Source: Polaromonas sp047303325
GTDB lineage: Bacteria > Pseudomonadota > Gammaproteobacteria > Burkholderiales > Burkholderiaceae_C
Length of the DNA: 64,000 bases
Direction of reading: 5' to 3'
NCBI RefSeq assembly: GCF_047303325.1
Contig: NZ_JBKBEX010000011.1
Coordinates: forward strand, 62,001 to 126,000
Shown one piece after another: positions 52,640 through 62,289 of the stretch (position 1 is its first letter; every line of letters begins with the position of its first letter). The notes under the pieces are model-generated. The model was given only the letters and a program-made list of their open reading frames with translations. It was not told the origin of the DNA and made no database searches. A program made the position numbers and the translations under genes.

Positions 52640-54526
52640 ATGAACGATCCCGCCACCGCCGACATTGTTTTCACCAACGGCCGCTTCACCACCCTGGACC
52701 GGCAGAACCCGGTGGCCACCGCGGTGGCCGTGGCCGGCGGCAAATTCATCGCCGTCGGCAGCCATGAAGACATCATGCGCCACGCGGGCGCCGCGACACA
52801 GGTAATCGACCTGGCCGGCGCGGCCGCCCTGCCCGGCCTGCATGACAGCCACACGCACCTGATACGCGCCGGCCTCAATTACGCGATGGAGCTGCGCTGG
52901 GACGGCGTGCCCTCGCTCGCCGATGCGATGGCCATGCTCAAGGCGCAGGCGGCGCGCACGCCGGCCCCGCAGTGGGTGCGTGTGGTCGGCGGTTTCACCG
53001 AGCAGCAGTTCGCCGAAAAACGCCTGCCCACGCTCGCGGAAATCAACGCGGCCGCGCCCGACACCCCGGTTTTCATCCTGCACCTGTATGACCGCGCACT
53101 GCTCAACGGCGCCGCCCTGCGCGCCGTCGGCTACGGCAAGGACACGCCGAATCCGCCAGGCGGCGAGATCGCGCGCGACGCCCAGGGCAATCCCACGGGC
53201 CTGCTGCTCGCCAAGCCCAACGCGATGATCCTCTACGCCACACTGGCCAAGGGGCCCAAGCTGGACCCGGATGCGCAGGAGGCCTCGACGCGGCTCTTCA
53301 TGCGCGAGCTGAACCGGCTCGGCATCACCTCGGTGATCGATGCCGGCGGCGGCTTCCAGAACTATCCCGAGGACTACCGCGTCATCGAGAAGCTGCGCGA
53401 CGCCGGCGAACTCACGGTGCGCATAGGCTACAACCTGTTCACGCAGCGGCCCAAACAGGAAGCCGAGGATTTCCGGCAATGGACAGGCATGCTGCCGCCG
53501 CTGTCCGGCACCGACATGCTGCGCCATAACGGCGCCGGCGAAATGCTGGTGTTCTCCGCGGCCGATTTCGAGGACTTCCGCGAGCCCCGGCCCGAGCTGC
53601 CCGCGAGCATGGAGGACGAACTCGAGCGCGTGGTGCGCCTGCTGGTTGAAAAGCGCTGGCCTTTTCGCCTGCACGCGACCTATGACGAATCGATAGGGCG
53701 CGCGCTCGACACTTTCGAGAAGGTCAACCGGGACATCCCTTTCAACGGCCTGCACTGGTTTTTCGACCACGCCGAAACCATCAGCCCGCGCAACATCGAC
53801 CGGGTCAAGGCGCTGGGCGGCGGCATCGCCGTGCAGCACCGCATGGCTTACCAGGGCGAATATTTCATCGAACGCTACGGCGCCGGGCCCGCCGAGCACT
53901 CGCCGCCGATTCGCCGCATGCTGGACGCCGGCCTGCCCGTGGGCGGCGGCACTGACGCGACCCGCGTCGCGAGCTACAACCCCTGGGTCTGTCTGTACTG
54001 GATGGTCACCGGCAAGACGCTGGGCGGCACCGCGCTGTACCGGCCCGACAACCTGCTGGACCGCGACACCGCACTGCGGCTGTGGACCAGCGGCAGCGCC
54101 TGGTTCGCCAACGCCGAGGGGAAAAAAGGTCAGATCAAGGTGGGCCAGCTCGCCGACTTCATCGTGCCCTCGCGCGACTTCTTCGGCATCCCGGAGTCCG
54201 ACATCAAGGACCTGGTCTCGCACCTGACGGTGGTGGGCGGCCGCATCGTGCATGGTGACGGCGGCTTCGCGAATCTCGCGCCACCCATGCCCAAAGCCGC
54301 CAACGACTGGGCGCCGACAAAAGCCTTCGGCGGCTACTGGCGCGAGCCCGCGGCCGGCGCCCAAGCGGCGGGCCGCGCCGCGCGCGCGATGCAGCCCTTT
54401 GCCGACTGCTGCGCCAAGCCCTGCGCCGTCCATGGGCACGGCCACACCCAAAGCTGGCTGGGCAATGCGCCGGTGTCCGACGAAAAAAGTTTCTGGGGCG
54501 CGCTGGGTTGCGCGTGCTGGCTTTGA
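52640..54526 (+). CDS. YtcJ-type metal-dependent amidohydrolase with Cys-rich C-terminus
   Basis: A 628-residue amidohydrolase-superfamily enzyme. The N-terminal beta-sandwich (DIVFTNGRFTTLDRQNPVATA split as FTNGRFTTLDRQNP) leads to the barrel with metal-binding HxH in LHDSHTHLIRAG, later His/Asp residues in FFDHAET and GGGTDATRVASYNPW. The first six-tenths of the family pattern is complete. The last 45 residues form an unusual Cys/His-rich tail: DCCAKPCAVHGHGH and LGCACWL. No signal peptide. Third gene of the LysR-divergent operon; substrate probably an amide, lactam or carbamate, unproven. Confidence 0.9.
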   Translation: MNDPATADIVFTNGRFTTLDRQNPVATAVAVAGGKFIAVGSHEDIMRHAGAATQVIDLAGAAALPGLHDSHTHLIRAGLNYAMELRWDGVPSLADAMAMLKAQAARTPAPQWVRVVGGFTEQQFAEKRLPTLAEINAAAPDTPVFILHLYDRALLNGAALRAVGYGKDTPNPPGGEIARDAQGNPTGLLLAKPNAMILYATLAKGPKLDPDAQEASTRLFMRELNRLGITSVIDAGGGFQNYPEDYRVIEKLRDAGELTVRIGYNLFTQRPKQEAEDFRQWTGMLPPLSGTDMLRHNGAGEMLVFSAADFEDFREPRPELPASMEDELERVVRLLVEKRWPFRLHATYDESIGRALDTFEKVNRDIPFNGLHWFFDHAETISPRNIDRVKALGGGIAVQHRMAYQGEYFIERYGAGPAEHSPPIRRMLDAGLPVGGGTDATRVASYNPWVCLYWMVTGKTLGGTALYRPDNLLDRDTALRLWTSGSAWFANAEGKKGQIKVGQLADFIVPSRDFFGIPESDIKDLVSHLTVVGGRIVHGDGGFANLAPPMPKAANDWAPTKAFGGYWREPAAGAQAAGRAARAMQPFADCCAKPCAVHGHGHTQSWLGNAPVSDEKSFWGALGCACWL

Positions 54527-54549
54527 GCAATACCAGGGAAGAAGAACGC

Positions 54550-54960
54550 ATGAACACACACGATCCGTCTTTTTCAACACCGGCGCTCCGGGCCGCCAGG
54601 CTGTTGCTGGCGGTCGCCTTCGTCTACAGCGGCGTCTCCAAGCTGCTCAATTTCGACGCGGCCATCGGCGAGGCCGCGCATTTCGGCCTGAGCCCGGCGC
54701 CCGTGTTTGCCGCCGCGGTGCTCATCACGCAGCTGGCCGGCTCGGCGCTGATGCTGTTCGGCCGCGGCCTGTGGGCGGCGCTCGGCGCGCTTGCGCTGGC
54801 CGGGTTCACGGTGGTCGCCACGGTCATAGGCCACCCCTTCTGGGCCATGAGCGGCATGGAGCAATTCCACAACCGCAATTCATTCCTCGAGCACCTGGGG
54901 CTGGTCGGCGGCCTGGGGCTGGTGGCCGCGCTGTCCTGGGACCGCCGCGCCACGCGCTGA
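54550..54960 (+). CDS. DoxX family membrane protein
   Basis: A 136-residue inner-membrane protein with four predicted helices. The DoxX pattern is clear: RLLLAVAFVYSGVSKLLNF at the start, then LITQLAGSALMLFGRG, ATVIGHPFW, and the histidine region FLEHLGLVGGLGLV. Members are linked to redox and oxidative stress functions. It is the last gene of the isochorismatase-ABM-amidohydrolase operon, 23 bp after the amidohydrolase; AGGGAAGAAG supplies a ribosome site. Confidence 0.88.
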   Translation: MNTHDPSFSTPALRAARLLLAVAFVYSGVSKLLNFDAAIGEAAHFGLSPAPVFAAAVLITQLAGSALMLFGRGLWAALGALALAGFTVVATVIGHPFWAMSGMEQFHNRNSFLEHLGLVGGLGLVAALSWDRRATR

Positions 54961-54978
54961 GCGGCGCATTCCGGGGGC

Positions 54979-55443
54979 TTAGCCGCCCAGCAACTCAGCC
55001 GGCAGCGACAGGCCGGGCCGCTCGTCGTCCCAGGCCATGGCACTCATCTTCCAGCCTTCTGGCGTCTTGATGAACTGCGTGGAGATCACGCCGCGCGCCT
55101 CGAAAGCCTTGCCGCCCTGCGTCCCGGCCTTGCCGTAGGCGCTGTAGCGGTGGGCGATATTGCCGAAGATCTGCGTGGTCTGCGACAGCTCCCATTCCTT
55201 GAAACGCGTCAGCGCGCCGCTGTCCACCAGCGCCTGGCGCGGTGCGATGAATTCGGCGACGCTGGAGATTTCGGGCGTGGACGCGGTGTTCTTGATCAGC
55301 AGGCCGGTGGCGATGAACAGGCCGTGGATGTCGCCATAGGACGGCGCCTCGCCGGCCTCAAACGACACCGCGCGGAAAAACCGGGCAGCCAGATGATCAA
55401 GTTCCTGCTTCACGGCAGCGTGGCCTGGGTCTTTGTTCAGCAT
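54979..55443 (-). CDS. NTF2/SnoaL-like family protein
   Basis: A 154-residue protein with the cone-shaped NTF2-like fold expected from its pattern: an N-terminal helix pair (KQELDHLAARFFRAVSF), a catalytic-pocket strand block (TQIFGNIAHRYSAYGKAG), and a final sheet (ARGVISTQFIKTPEGWKMSAMAWDDER). No signal peptide. Convergent with doxX (18-bp gap) and not part of that operon. Such proteins range from isomerases to lipid binders; no substrate is implied. Confidence 0.78.
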   Translation of the reverse strand: MLNKDPGHAAVKQELDHLAARFFRAVSFEAGEAPSYGDIHGLFIATGLLIKNTASTPEISSVAEFIAPRQALVDSGALTRFKEWELSQTTQIFGNIAHRYSAYGKAGTQGGKAFEARGVISTQFIKTPEGWKMSAMAWDDERPGLSLPAELLGG

Positions 55444-55488
55444 TGCCGCAGTGTAGGAGCTTGCGGCAAAACCTGCAGGCGCGTGGAC

Positions 55489-56052
55489 TTACAGCCCTTC
55501 GACCAGCGGTTTGAGCGCGGCCCCGGCCAGTGCGATCACCAGCGGGTGTTTCAGGAAGGCTTTGAGTTTTGATTTCGCATCGGCTTTTTCTTCCGGTGTG
55601 GCGGTGGATTTCTCAATCTGCTCGACGATGTTGCCCAGCGCCACTTGCAGCTGGACGGCGATGTCGGTGTTCGTGCTGCTGTTCTCGTTGTGGCTGCTGT
55701 CGCTGTAGCTCGCCTTGCCGCCGAACCAGGGGAACTGGATCACCACGGTGGCCGCGTCCATTTTTCCGAGGGGCGCGGGCTGCCCCTTCTTCTTGAGCCT
55801 GTCCTCGAAACTCTCGATGCCAAAGGGCGTGAGTTCAAAGCTGCCCAGGATCTCGTCCAGCTCCTGTGCCGTGTCCGGCATGGGCTGGCGCTGTCGCAGG
55901 TAGCCGGTCTTCACCAGTTCGCTGCCGGCCTTCAGGAAGTCGGCGGGGCTTGCGCCCCCGGCGGACACGCTGCTCAGGCGTATGGGGCCGGGGATGGAAT
56001 GCTTGATGTAGCAGCTGCCCATCATGAGGTTGCGCACGTCGTCATTCATCAT
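55489..56052 (-). CDS. conserved hypothetical protein paired with a lipoprotein
   Basis: A 187-residue soluble protein I do not recognise. The first half (about 35-95) is a mixed helical region (DFLKAGSELVKTGYLRQRQ, TAQELDEILGSFELTPFGIE). The middle has a strand-rich segment (AATVVIQFPWFGGKASYSDS) and the end a Lys/Glu-rich helix (ATPEEKADAKSKLKAFL) before a hydrophobic tail (HPLVIALAGAALKPLVEGL) that could insert in or lie on a membrane. AAGGAG precedes two consecutive ATG codons; the second is better spaced. It starts 25 nt after the stop of the lipoprotein gene on the same strand, so the two form a pair. Confidence 0.65.
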   Translation of the reverse strand: MMNDDVRNLMMGSCYIKHSIPGPIRLSSVSAGGASPADFLKAGSELVKTGYLRQRQPMPDTAQELDEILGSFELTPFGIESFEDRLKKKGQPAPLGKMDAATVVIQFPWFGGKASYSDSSHNENSSTNTDIAVQLQVALGNIVEQIEKSTATPEEKADAKSKLKAFLKHPLVIALAGAALKPLVEGL

Positions 56053-56077
56053 GCTCTCCTTGCGGTGTTTGTCCGCC

Positions 56078-56905
56078 TCAGCGGACCTCCAGGTATTGCG
56101 CCTGCTCCAGCAGCGACGAGATAAAGCCGTTGATGGTCTCCTGCCCGCCGCCCAGGTTGTTGTAGACCCCGACGACGCGCGGGTTGATGCGCGTGCCCGT
56201 GTCGTAGATCTTGGCCTTGATGGCGCCCAGCGCCATGATGGCGTTCTGGATGGTGGAGGCGTTGATCTCGCTGGGCATGGGAATGATGGTCGAGACGCTT
56301 TCTCCGCTGATGCCCAGGGTCTGCACCACCAGCGTTCCCGACACCTGCTTGGCCTGCGCGGCCGCCCCCAGCGCGAACAGGTTGCCCAGGTCGACCGAGC
56401 CCTCGTTGACCGTGATGTTCGCCGTCAGGCGCAGGCCCACGCCGACATACACGGGCACGATCACGGGCGGGCTTTTCCGGGCCGAGAGCGAGGCAGTCTT
56501 CTTGCCGTCAGAAACGGAGATGTCCACGCCGAAGGATTTGGTCTCGAACTTCACGTAGTCCAGCACCACCACATAGCTGTTGCCGGCCACACCGGCCTTG
56601 GCCGGGCCGAAGGTGATGCCGCCGTTGGCCTGGATCTGCCCTATCGCGATCCGCATGGTCTCGTCGGGCAGCGCGTCCAGGATTTTGGTGTTGCTGGGCG
56701 TGGCTTCGCTCTTGAGCCGGACCGGCAGCGGGTCTATGGGGTGGTAGCCGTAGGACGGCGCCAGCTGCGGGTCGCCCGGCGTTTTCGGCACGGGCATGGG
56801 CCATGAGCTACAGCCGGCCAGCAGGGTGGCGAGCAGCAATGCAAGCACTACCGAAAGCAGCGGCTGGACGGGATGAACGGGACGAACGGAATGAAGGCGA
56901 CGCAT
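56078..56905 (-). CDS. putative outer-membrane lipoprotein of unknown function
   Basis: A 275-residue lipoprotein: 20 basic and turn-rich residues, hydrophobic core LSVVLALLLATLLAGC, lipid Cys 32. The mature part is rich in beta strands (NSYVVVLDYVKFETKSFGVDISV; VSGTLVVQTLGISGESVSTIIPMP) with a final Asn/Gly-rich helix region (NNLGGGQETINGFISSLLEQ). The N-terminal part has a degenerate His-Pro/Val repeat. No domain was recognised. It is followed by the 187-residue protein; together they look like a two-gene envelope unit. The 175-bp gap upstream (56906-57080) holds no gene. Confidence 0.7.
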   Translation of the reverse strand: MRRLHSVRPVHPVQPLLSVVLALLLATLLAGCSSWPMPVPKTPGDPQLAPSYGYHPIDPLPVRLKSEATPSNTKILDALPDETMRIAIGQIQANGGITFGPAKAGVAGNSYVVVLDYVKFETKSFGVDISVSDGKKTASLSARKSPPVIVPVYVGVGLRLTANITVNEGSVDLGNLFALGAAAQAKQVSGTLVVQTLGISGESVSTIIPMPSEINASTIQNAIMALGAIKAKIYDTGTRINPRVVGVYNNLGGGQETINGFISSLLEQAQYLEVR

Positions 56906-57080
56906 GTTCAGATCCTCCTGATGTGCGTCCGCCGGGACAGCTTGTTTTCCGGCACCGGATTCTGGGTCGGCTCGCTGTGCGAGGCAGACTGTGTCTACGC
57001 CCGCTCACACCTTAGTCCTCGCGCCGGAAAACAAAAAGCAAATATTCACCGAAAGAAGGGGCGGCGGTTGCCGCCCGCGC

Positions 57081-58151
57081 TCAGCCGGCCGGCTTTTCTT
57101 CTCGCCCGCCCGGGTAGCGCGCAAAACGCGCCGGTTCACGGCCGTGCACAGGCGCATCGTCCGCGAAGGACCAGCCGCCGAACTGGGTGCGCTGGTAATC
57201 GGCCAGGGTCTGCGCGATCTCGGCCTGGCTGTTCATCACAAAGGGGCCGTATTGCACCACGGGCTCGCCGATCGGCTTGCCCTGCAGCAGCAGGAACTCG
57301 GCTTCCTCTGTGCCGCTGTTGGCCAGCTCCACCGCCTCGCCCGCGCGCAGCGTGATTGCCGCATGGCTGCCAATGGCCTGGCCGGCCACGTCGATGGCGC
57401 TGCCCTTGAAGAAGTAGAGCTGGCGCTGTGTGCCTTGGCCTGTGGCCGCGGGCAAGGTCCAGTGTGCGCCCGGCGCCATGCGAATGGTCCAGATCGCCAC
57501 GTCGGCGTCGGCTTGCGCGGCCCAGGAGTCGGGCGGCGGCGCCAGCGGTGCGGCTTGGGCGTCGCCCATTCGCCCGGCGATGACGGCCACCTCGGTGGTG
57601 CGGCCCGCTTCGTCGGTCACTTGCCTGCGCGGAATGTCCTGCGACCAGAACATGGTGAAGTGCGGGGCCGCCATCTTGCCGGCCGCCGGCAGGTTGAGCC
57701 AGATCTGGAAAAGCTCCAGCGGGTTGGGGTTGTCCGCATCCAGCAGGGGGAACATCTCGGAATGCACCACACCCTGGCCGGCCGTGAGCCACTGCACGTC
57801 GCCGCGGCCGAAGCGCGCGGTCGCGCCCAGGGAGTCGGAATGGTCGACCAGGCCCTTGCGCACAATCGTCACGGTTTCAAAGCCACGGTGCGGGTGTGCC
57901 GGAAAGCCCGGCACCGTGCTGCCGTGGTACATATTCCAACCGTCCTTGCGCGCGAAGTCCTGGCCGATGTTGCGTCCCGCGAGCGAGGCGTCCGGGCCCA
58001 TCTGTCCATTGGCCTTGGGGTAGGCGTCGTCGTGGTAGACGCAAAAGAGGAAAGGGTCCAGCGTCGCCCAGGGAAAGCCCAGCGGCTGGACCTTGAGGAC
58101 GGGACTGGTGGCGGCAGGCGCGGCGGAATGAGCGGCTTGGTCGGCAGGCAT
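57081..58151 (-). CDS. pirin family protein
   Basis: A 356-residue bicupin, somewhat longer than the usual 230-300. The N-terminal cupin has the pirin metal motif: FPAHPHRGFETVTIV with the two His, then FGRGDVQWLTAGQGVVHSE with further His and Glu. The second cupin (about 235-330, WTLPAATGQG, SHAAITLRAGEAVEL) closes the fold. Pirins are Fe-binding cytosolic proteins, some with quercetinase activity, others regulatory. It precedes the ABC exporter genes on the same strand by 97 bp in transcription order reversed: the exporter is upstream, so a shared transcript is possible. Confidence 0.9.
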   Translation of the reverse strand: MPADQAAHSAAPAATSPVLKVQPLGFPWATLDPFLFCVYHDDAYPKANGQMGPDASLAGRNIGQDFARKDGWNMYHGSTVPGFPAHPHRGFETVTIVRKGLVDHSDSLGATARFGRGDVQWLTAGQGVVHSEMFPLLDADNPNPLELFQIWLNLPAAGKMAAPHFTMFWSQDIPRRQVTDEAGRTTEVAVIAGRMGDAQAAPLAPPPDSWAAQADADVAIWTIRMAPGAHWTLPAATGQGTQRQLYFFKGSAIDVAGQAIGSHAAITLRAGEAVELANSGTEEAEFLLLQGKPIGEPVVQYGPFVMNSQAEIAQTLADYQRTQFGGWSFADDAPVHGREPARFARYPGGREEKPAG

Positions 58152-58248
58152 GGCAAGGCCTTTCAGGCGTGGAATGTCTAAAGAACAGATATGAGGCCGG
58201 CCTCTATTCCTTCAAGCGGCGCCACCGGCCAGGCCTTTCCCGGCCTCC

Positions 58249-59006
58249 TCAGGCCTTGAGCTTCCAGCCCGTGCGGAAAATCCACCACACCACGCCCAGG
58301 CACAGCCCCAGAAAGCCCAGGATGGCCAGCACGCTGAGGCCCACATTGACATCGGCCACGCCGTAAAAGCTCCAGCGGAAGCCGCTGATCAGGTAGACCA
58401 CCGGGTTGAACAGCGCGATCTTTTGCCACAGCGGCGGCAGCATATTGATGGCGTAAAAAGCGCCACCCAGAAAGGTCAGCGGCGTCACCACCATCAGCGG
58501 CACGACCTGCAGCTTCTGGAAGTTGTCGGCCCACAGCCCGATGACGAAACCGAACAGGCTGAAGGTCAGCGCGGTCAGCAGCAGGAAACACAGCATCCAG
58601 AAAGGATGCGCGATCTCATAGGGCACGAACAGCCGCGCCGTCGCCAGGATCAAGAGGCCCAGCATCACGGACTTGCTCGCCGCGGCGCCCACATAGCCCA
58701 TCACCACCTCCATGGACGACACCGGCGCCGACAGCAGCTCGTAAATCGTGCCCGACCATTTCGGCATGTAGATGCCGAAGGCGGCATTGGAGATGCTCTC
58801 GTTGAGCAGCGACAGCATGACCAGGCCGGGGATGATGAAGGCCCCGTAGCGTATGCCCTCGATGTCGCCCATGCGCGAGCCGATGGCGGCGCCGAACACC
58901 ACGAAGTAGAGCGAGGTCGAGATCACCGGCGAGGCGATGGACTGCATCAGCGTGCGGAAGGTGCGCGCCATTTCAAAGCGGTAAATCGCGCGGATGGCGT
59001 GCCAGT

Positions 59007-59010
<4 letters not shown>
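58249..59010 (-). CDS. ABC-2 type exporter permease (YadH-like)
   Basis: A 253-residue inner-membrane permease with six predicted helices, typical of ABC-2 exporters. The family pattern YGAFIIPGLVMLSLLNESISNA and the NPVVYLISGFRWSFYG stretch in the last third match the YadH/NodJ group. Its start overlaps the ATPase stop by 4 nt (ATGA), so the two subunits are translationally coupled. The substrate is unknown; YadGH of E. coli is also uncharacterised. Confidence 0.9.
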
Positions 59011-59963
<953 letters not shown>

Positions 59964-60389
59964 GCGGCATCCTGATGAAAGTGGCACCGGAAGACTGGTG
60001 CCAGAAGAGACCCGGATCATTCTATAGAGCGCGGGTGAAAAATGCCCGCCAGGGGTTTTCAGCGCGGCGCGGCCGTTTGTGAGGCCGTGCTGCCGCTGAT
60101 TCGGGACAGGGTGTCGTGGGCCCGTCCTACAGCATGCGCGGCCGTCCATGGGTAACTTGGACATTCATCCTGTTGTCTGCATCAGAAATGATTCTTTCAA
60201 GGCAGTCAGGCATACGGCGACCGCTGCGCGGTTCCGGATGTTTGTCCTCCGGCAAAAGCGTTGTGGCTGGTATTGGTTTCATGCACATGGTCCGTAAAAA
60301 AAACAGTTTACGGTCAGGTCCTGTTGACAGGCCCTGGGAACGAACTGTTGGCGCACGCTATCCGTGCGAACTTCTTATCTGAGGATCTT
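59964..60389. other. 426-bp intergenic region with two hairpins
   Basis: No gene seen. On the left, TGGCACC-8 nt-GGTGCCA (59982-60003) lies in the leader of the leftward ABC genes, near a TATAGA-like box at 60021-60026 read leftward. On the right, CCGTAAA-8 nt-TTTACGG (60292-60313) lies 77 bp before the collagen-like gene, with TTGACA at 60324 but no well-spaced -10. Both could be regulatory. Confidence 0.45.
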
Positions 60390-60731
60390 ATGAAATACCC
60401 ACTGCTTTTAGCCGTAGTTGCCGGCACGCTGGCCCTGAGCGCTTGTGAACGCACGGTCGTCGCACCGCCCGCGGCCGTTGTCACCGTTCCCGGCCCCGCC
60501 GGTCCTGCCGGCGCCACCGGCGCTTCCGGTACCGATGGTGCCAAAGGCGCCACCGGTGCGGGCGTAGGCATTCCCGGCCCGACCGGCGCCACCGGCGCGA
60601 CAGGCGCGACCGGCTCCACGGGCTATGAAGGCGCGACCGGTGCCACGGGCGCGACAGGCGACACCGGAAGAACCGGCCGGACAGGCGCCACCGGTGACAC
60701 GGTCGTGATCGTTCCCGCCCCGGCGCGTTAA
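60390..60731 (+). CDS. collagen-like (Gly-X-Y repeat) lipoprotein
   Basis: A 113-residue lipoprotein. Signal peptide with lipobox LSAC at Cys 19 followed by Glu, so outer-membrane anchoring is likely. After a short Pro/Val linker comes a collagen-like region of about 21 Gly-X-Y triplets: seven (starting GPAGPAGAT), a break at GAGV, then fourteen (mainly GAT, GDT, GRT), and an uncharged end VVIVPAPAR. Thr and Pro in Y positions and Arg triplets could support a triple helix without hydroxyproline, as in other bacterial collagens. GAGGA lies before ATG 60390. It is isolated, with no partner genes. Confidence 0.82.
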   Translation: MKYPLLLAVVAGTLALSACERTVVAPPAAVVTVPGPAGPAGATGASGTDGAKGATGAGVGIPGPTGATGATGATGSTGYEGATGATGATGDTGRTGRTGATGDTVVIVPAPAR

Positions 60732-60808
60732 GTCGTCAACAGCTTGCAGGCTGCACAGGCCGGCGCACGCGCCAAGCGTTCGCCGGCCTTTGTTGATTCC
60801 GCGGTGGA

Positions 60809-61438
60809 TCACGCGGCCGCAGTTGCCTGCAATGCGGGAAAAGGCTCGCGCCAGGCCGGCAGTTCATCGAGCTGCGCATGCCAGCGCCGGATTTCCGGAA
60901 AGGCCTGCAGCGGCAGCCCGGTCTTGCCCGCATAGGGCAATGTGATGCCCACCGCGAAGTCGGCCACGGTCAAAGCATTGCCGACGAGGTAGTCGCGCCC
61001 CTTGAGGTGCGCTTCCAGCACGCTGGCGTAGCGTTCGAAGTCCGGCGTCACCCTCGCGATTTCGGCCGGGTCGGCTTCGCTGCGCAAAAAGCGCGGCTTG
61101 ATGATGTGCTCGAAATAAAACGTGGAGGCGGCCGGCGCGAACTCGGTCGCGTCCCACATCAGCCAGCGCAGCACCTCGATGCGGCGCTCGTCCCGCGGCC
61201 ACAAGTCCGAGCCGGCTTTTTCGGCCAGATGGCACATGATGGCGTTCGATTCCCACAGCACCAGCTCGCCGTCGACCAGCACCGGCACCTTGGCATTCGG
61301 GTTCATCGCACAGAATTGCGGCGTGCGGTGCTCGCCTTTTTCCAGCGCGACATGGATGAATTCCACGGGCAGTTTCAGGTGCCTGGCGACGGCGCAGGCT
61401 TTTCGCGGGTTCAGCGTGTCCGAGTAATAAAGCTTCAT
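60809..61438 (-). CDS. glutathione S-transferase
   Basis: A 209-residue cytosolic GST. The N-terminal thioredoxin-like domain (1-80) has MKLYYSDTLNPRKACAVARHL, with Ser/Asn catalytic positions of the theta/beta type, and the cis-Pro motif KVPVLVDGELVLWESNAI, in which Glu-Ser-Asn binds glutathione. The helical C-terminal domain (90-205) contains YLVGNALTVADFAVGI, the N-capping box. Probable function is detoxification or aromatic ring conjugation. It is the last of a leftward run of VOC, VOC, YCII-like and GST genes. Confidence 0.93.
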   Translation of the reverse strand: MKLYYSDTLNPRKACAVARHLKLPVEFIHVALEKGEHRTPQFCAMNPNAKVPVLVDGELVLWESNAIMCHLAEKAGSDLWPRDERRIEVLRWLMWDATEFAPAASTFYFEHIIKPRFLRSEADPAEIARVTPDFERYASVLEAHLKGRDYLVGNALTVADFAVGITLPYAGKTGLPLQAFPEIRRWHAQLDELPAWREPFPALQATAAA

Positions 61439-61462
61439 GGGCTTTTCTCCATGCTCTGTGTT

Positions 61463-61791
61463 TTACGCGGCCATGCGCGGCAGGTCGGACCACACCGGCC
61501 TGACTTCTAGGGTCGCGGCACGGGCCATGGGGTGGCCGGCCGCGATGTCGATCGCCTCCTGCATGCCGGCGCATTCAATCAGCCCGTAGGCCGCCATTTT
61601 TTCCGCGCTGTCGGTGAAGGGGCCGCTGCTCACCTTGCGGTTGCCGCCGCGCACCCGCACCGTCATCGCGTCGCCGGGTGGGCGCAGCGGGTTGCCGTGC
61701 AGGAGGATGCCGCGGCCCTGCATGTCACGGACCCAGGCGCCGGTGTGGGCGCGAAGGCCGCGTCATGGCAGATGATCAAAAGGAACTGCAT
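61463..61791 (-). pseudogene. YCII-related (DGPF domain) gene broken by a frameshifting deletion
   Basis: The start MQFLLIICHDAAFAPT (ATG at 61791) is a normal YCII beginning. The rest, AWVRDMQGRGILLHGNPLR through SSGPFTDSAEKMAAYGLIE to LEVRPVW, is a normal continuation in another frame. The switch falls near 61745, where a few residues seem to be missing as well. The total 329 nt is not a multiple of three. Read in the first frame, translation stops soon after the switch; an internal ATG at 61723 could give an 86-residue C-terminal fragment. A sequencing error is possible but the apparent small deletion argues for real decay. Confidence 0.6.
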
Positions 61792-61802
61792 GTGCCGCCG
61801 CC

Positions 61803-62234
61803 TCAGGGCATGGGCAGCGGCTTGATCACCATCCACGAGACGCCGAAGCGGTCAACCACCATGCCGAAAGACGAGGCGTAAAAGGTTTTCATGATGGGCA
61901 TTTCCACCTTGCCGCCGTCGGCCAGCGCGTTGAAGAGCCGATTGGCCTCGGCGTCGCTGGCCGCGGTCAGCGACAGCGAAAAGCCCTTGAACTCCGGCTG
62001 GCCGGTGCCCATGCCGTCGGAGGCCATCACTTCGCTCTCGCCTATCCTGAAGCAGGCGTGCATGATGTTGTCGCCCGGGATGGCGGCGCCGCCAGGGCCG
62101 CAGCCCTCGGTCATGGGTTCGGGGTTTTCCTTGAAGCGCATCATCATCTTCACTTCGGCGCCCAGCGCCTTGCGGTAAAAGTTGATGGCCTCTTCGCAGC
62201 GGCCGTTGAAAAACAGGTAAGACTGGACCAGCAT
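61803..62234 (-). CDS. VOC family protein (PhnB/YjdN-like)
   Basis: A 143-residue protein with two beta-alpha-beta-beta-beta modules. It begins VQSYLFFNGRCEEAINFYRKALGAEVKMMMRF, here recognised from SYLFFNGRCEEAINFYRKAL, and ends SSFGMVVDRFGVSWMVIKP; these are typical PhnB/DUF1428-like positions. Such proteins are often annotated as 3-demethylubiquinone methyltransferase-like, without evidence. Metal-binding residues of VOC enzymes are not complete. Fifty-five bp downstream of the other VOC gene, 12 bp upstream of the YCII remnant. Confidence 0.87.
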   Translation of the reverse strand: MLVQSYLFFNGRCEEAINFYRKALGAEVKMMMRFKENPEPMTEGCGPGGAAIPGDNIMHACFRIGESEVMASDGMGTGQPEFKGFSLSLTAASDAEANRLFNALADGGKVEMPIMKTFYASSFGMVVDRFGVSWMVIKPLPMP

Positions 62235-62289
62235 GGTGGGCTCCTTGGTGGGTTGGTAAAAGGGATGGGTGGGTTTGTTTCAGGCCTCT

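Noticed and set aside
58193..58204. GAGGCCGGCCTC palindrome between the ABC permease and pirin genes
   Set aside because: Short GC palindrome of a kind expected by chance in this composition; no loop, T-run or repeat partner.
60021..60026. TATAGA as a -10 box for the leftward ABC exporter
   Set aside because: No -35 at a proper distance, so it was mentioned in the intergenic entry but not listed as a promoter.
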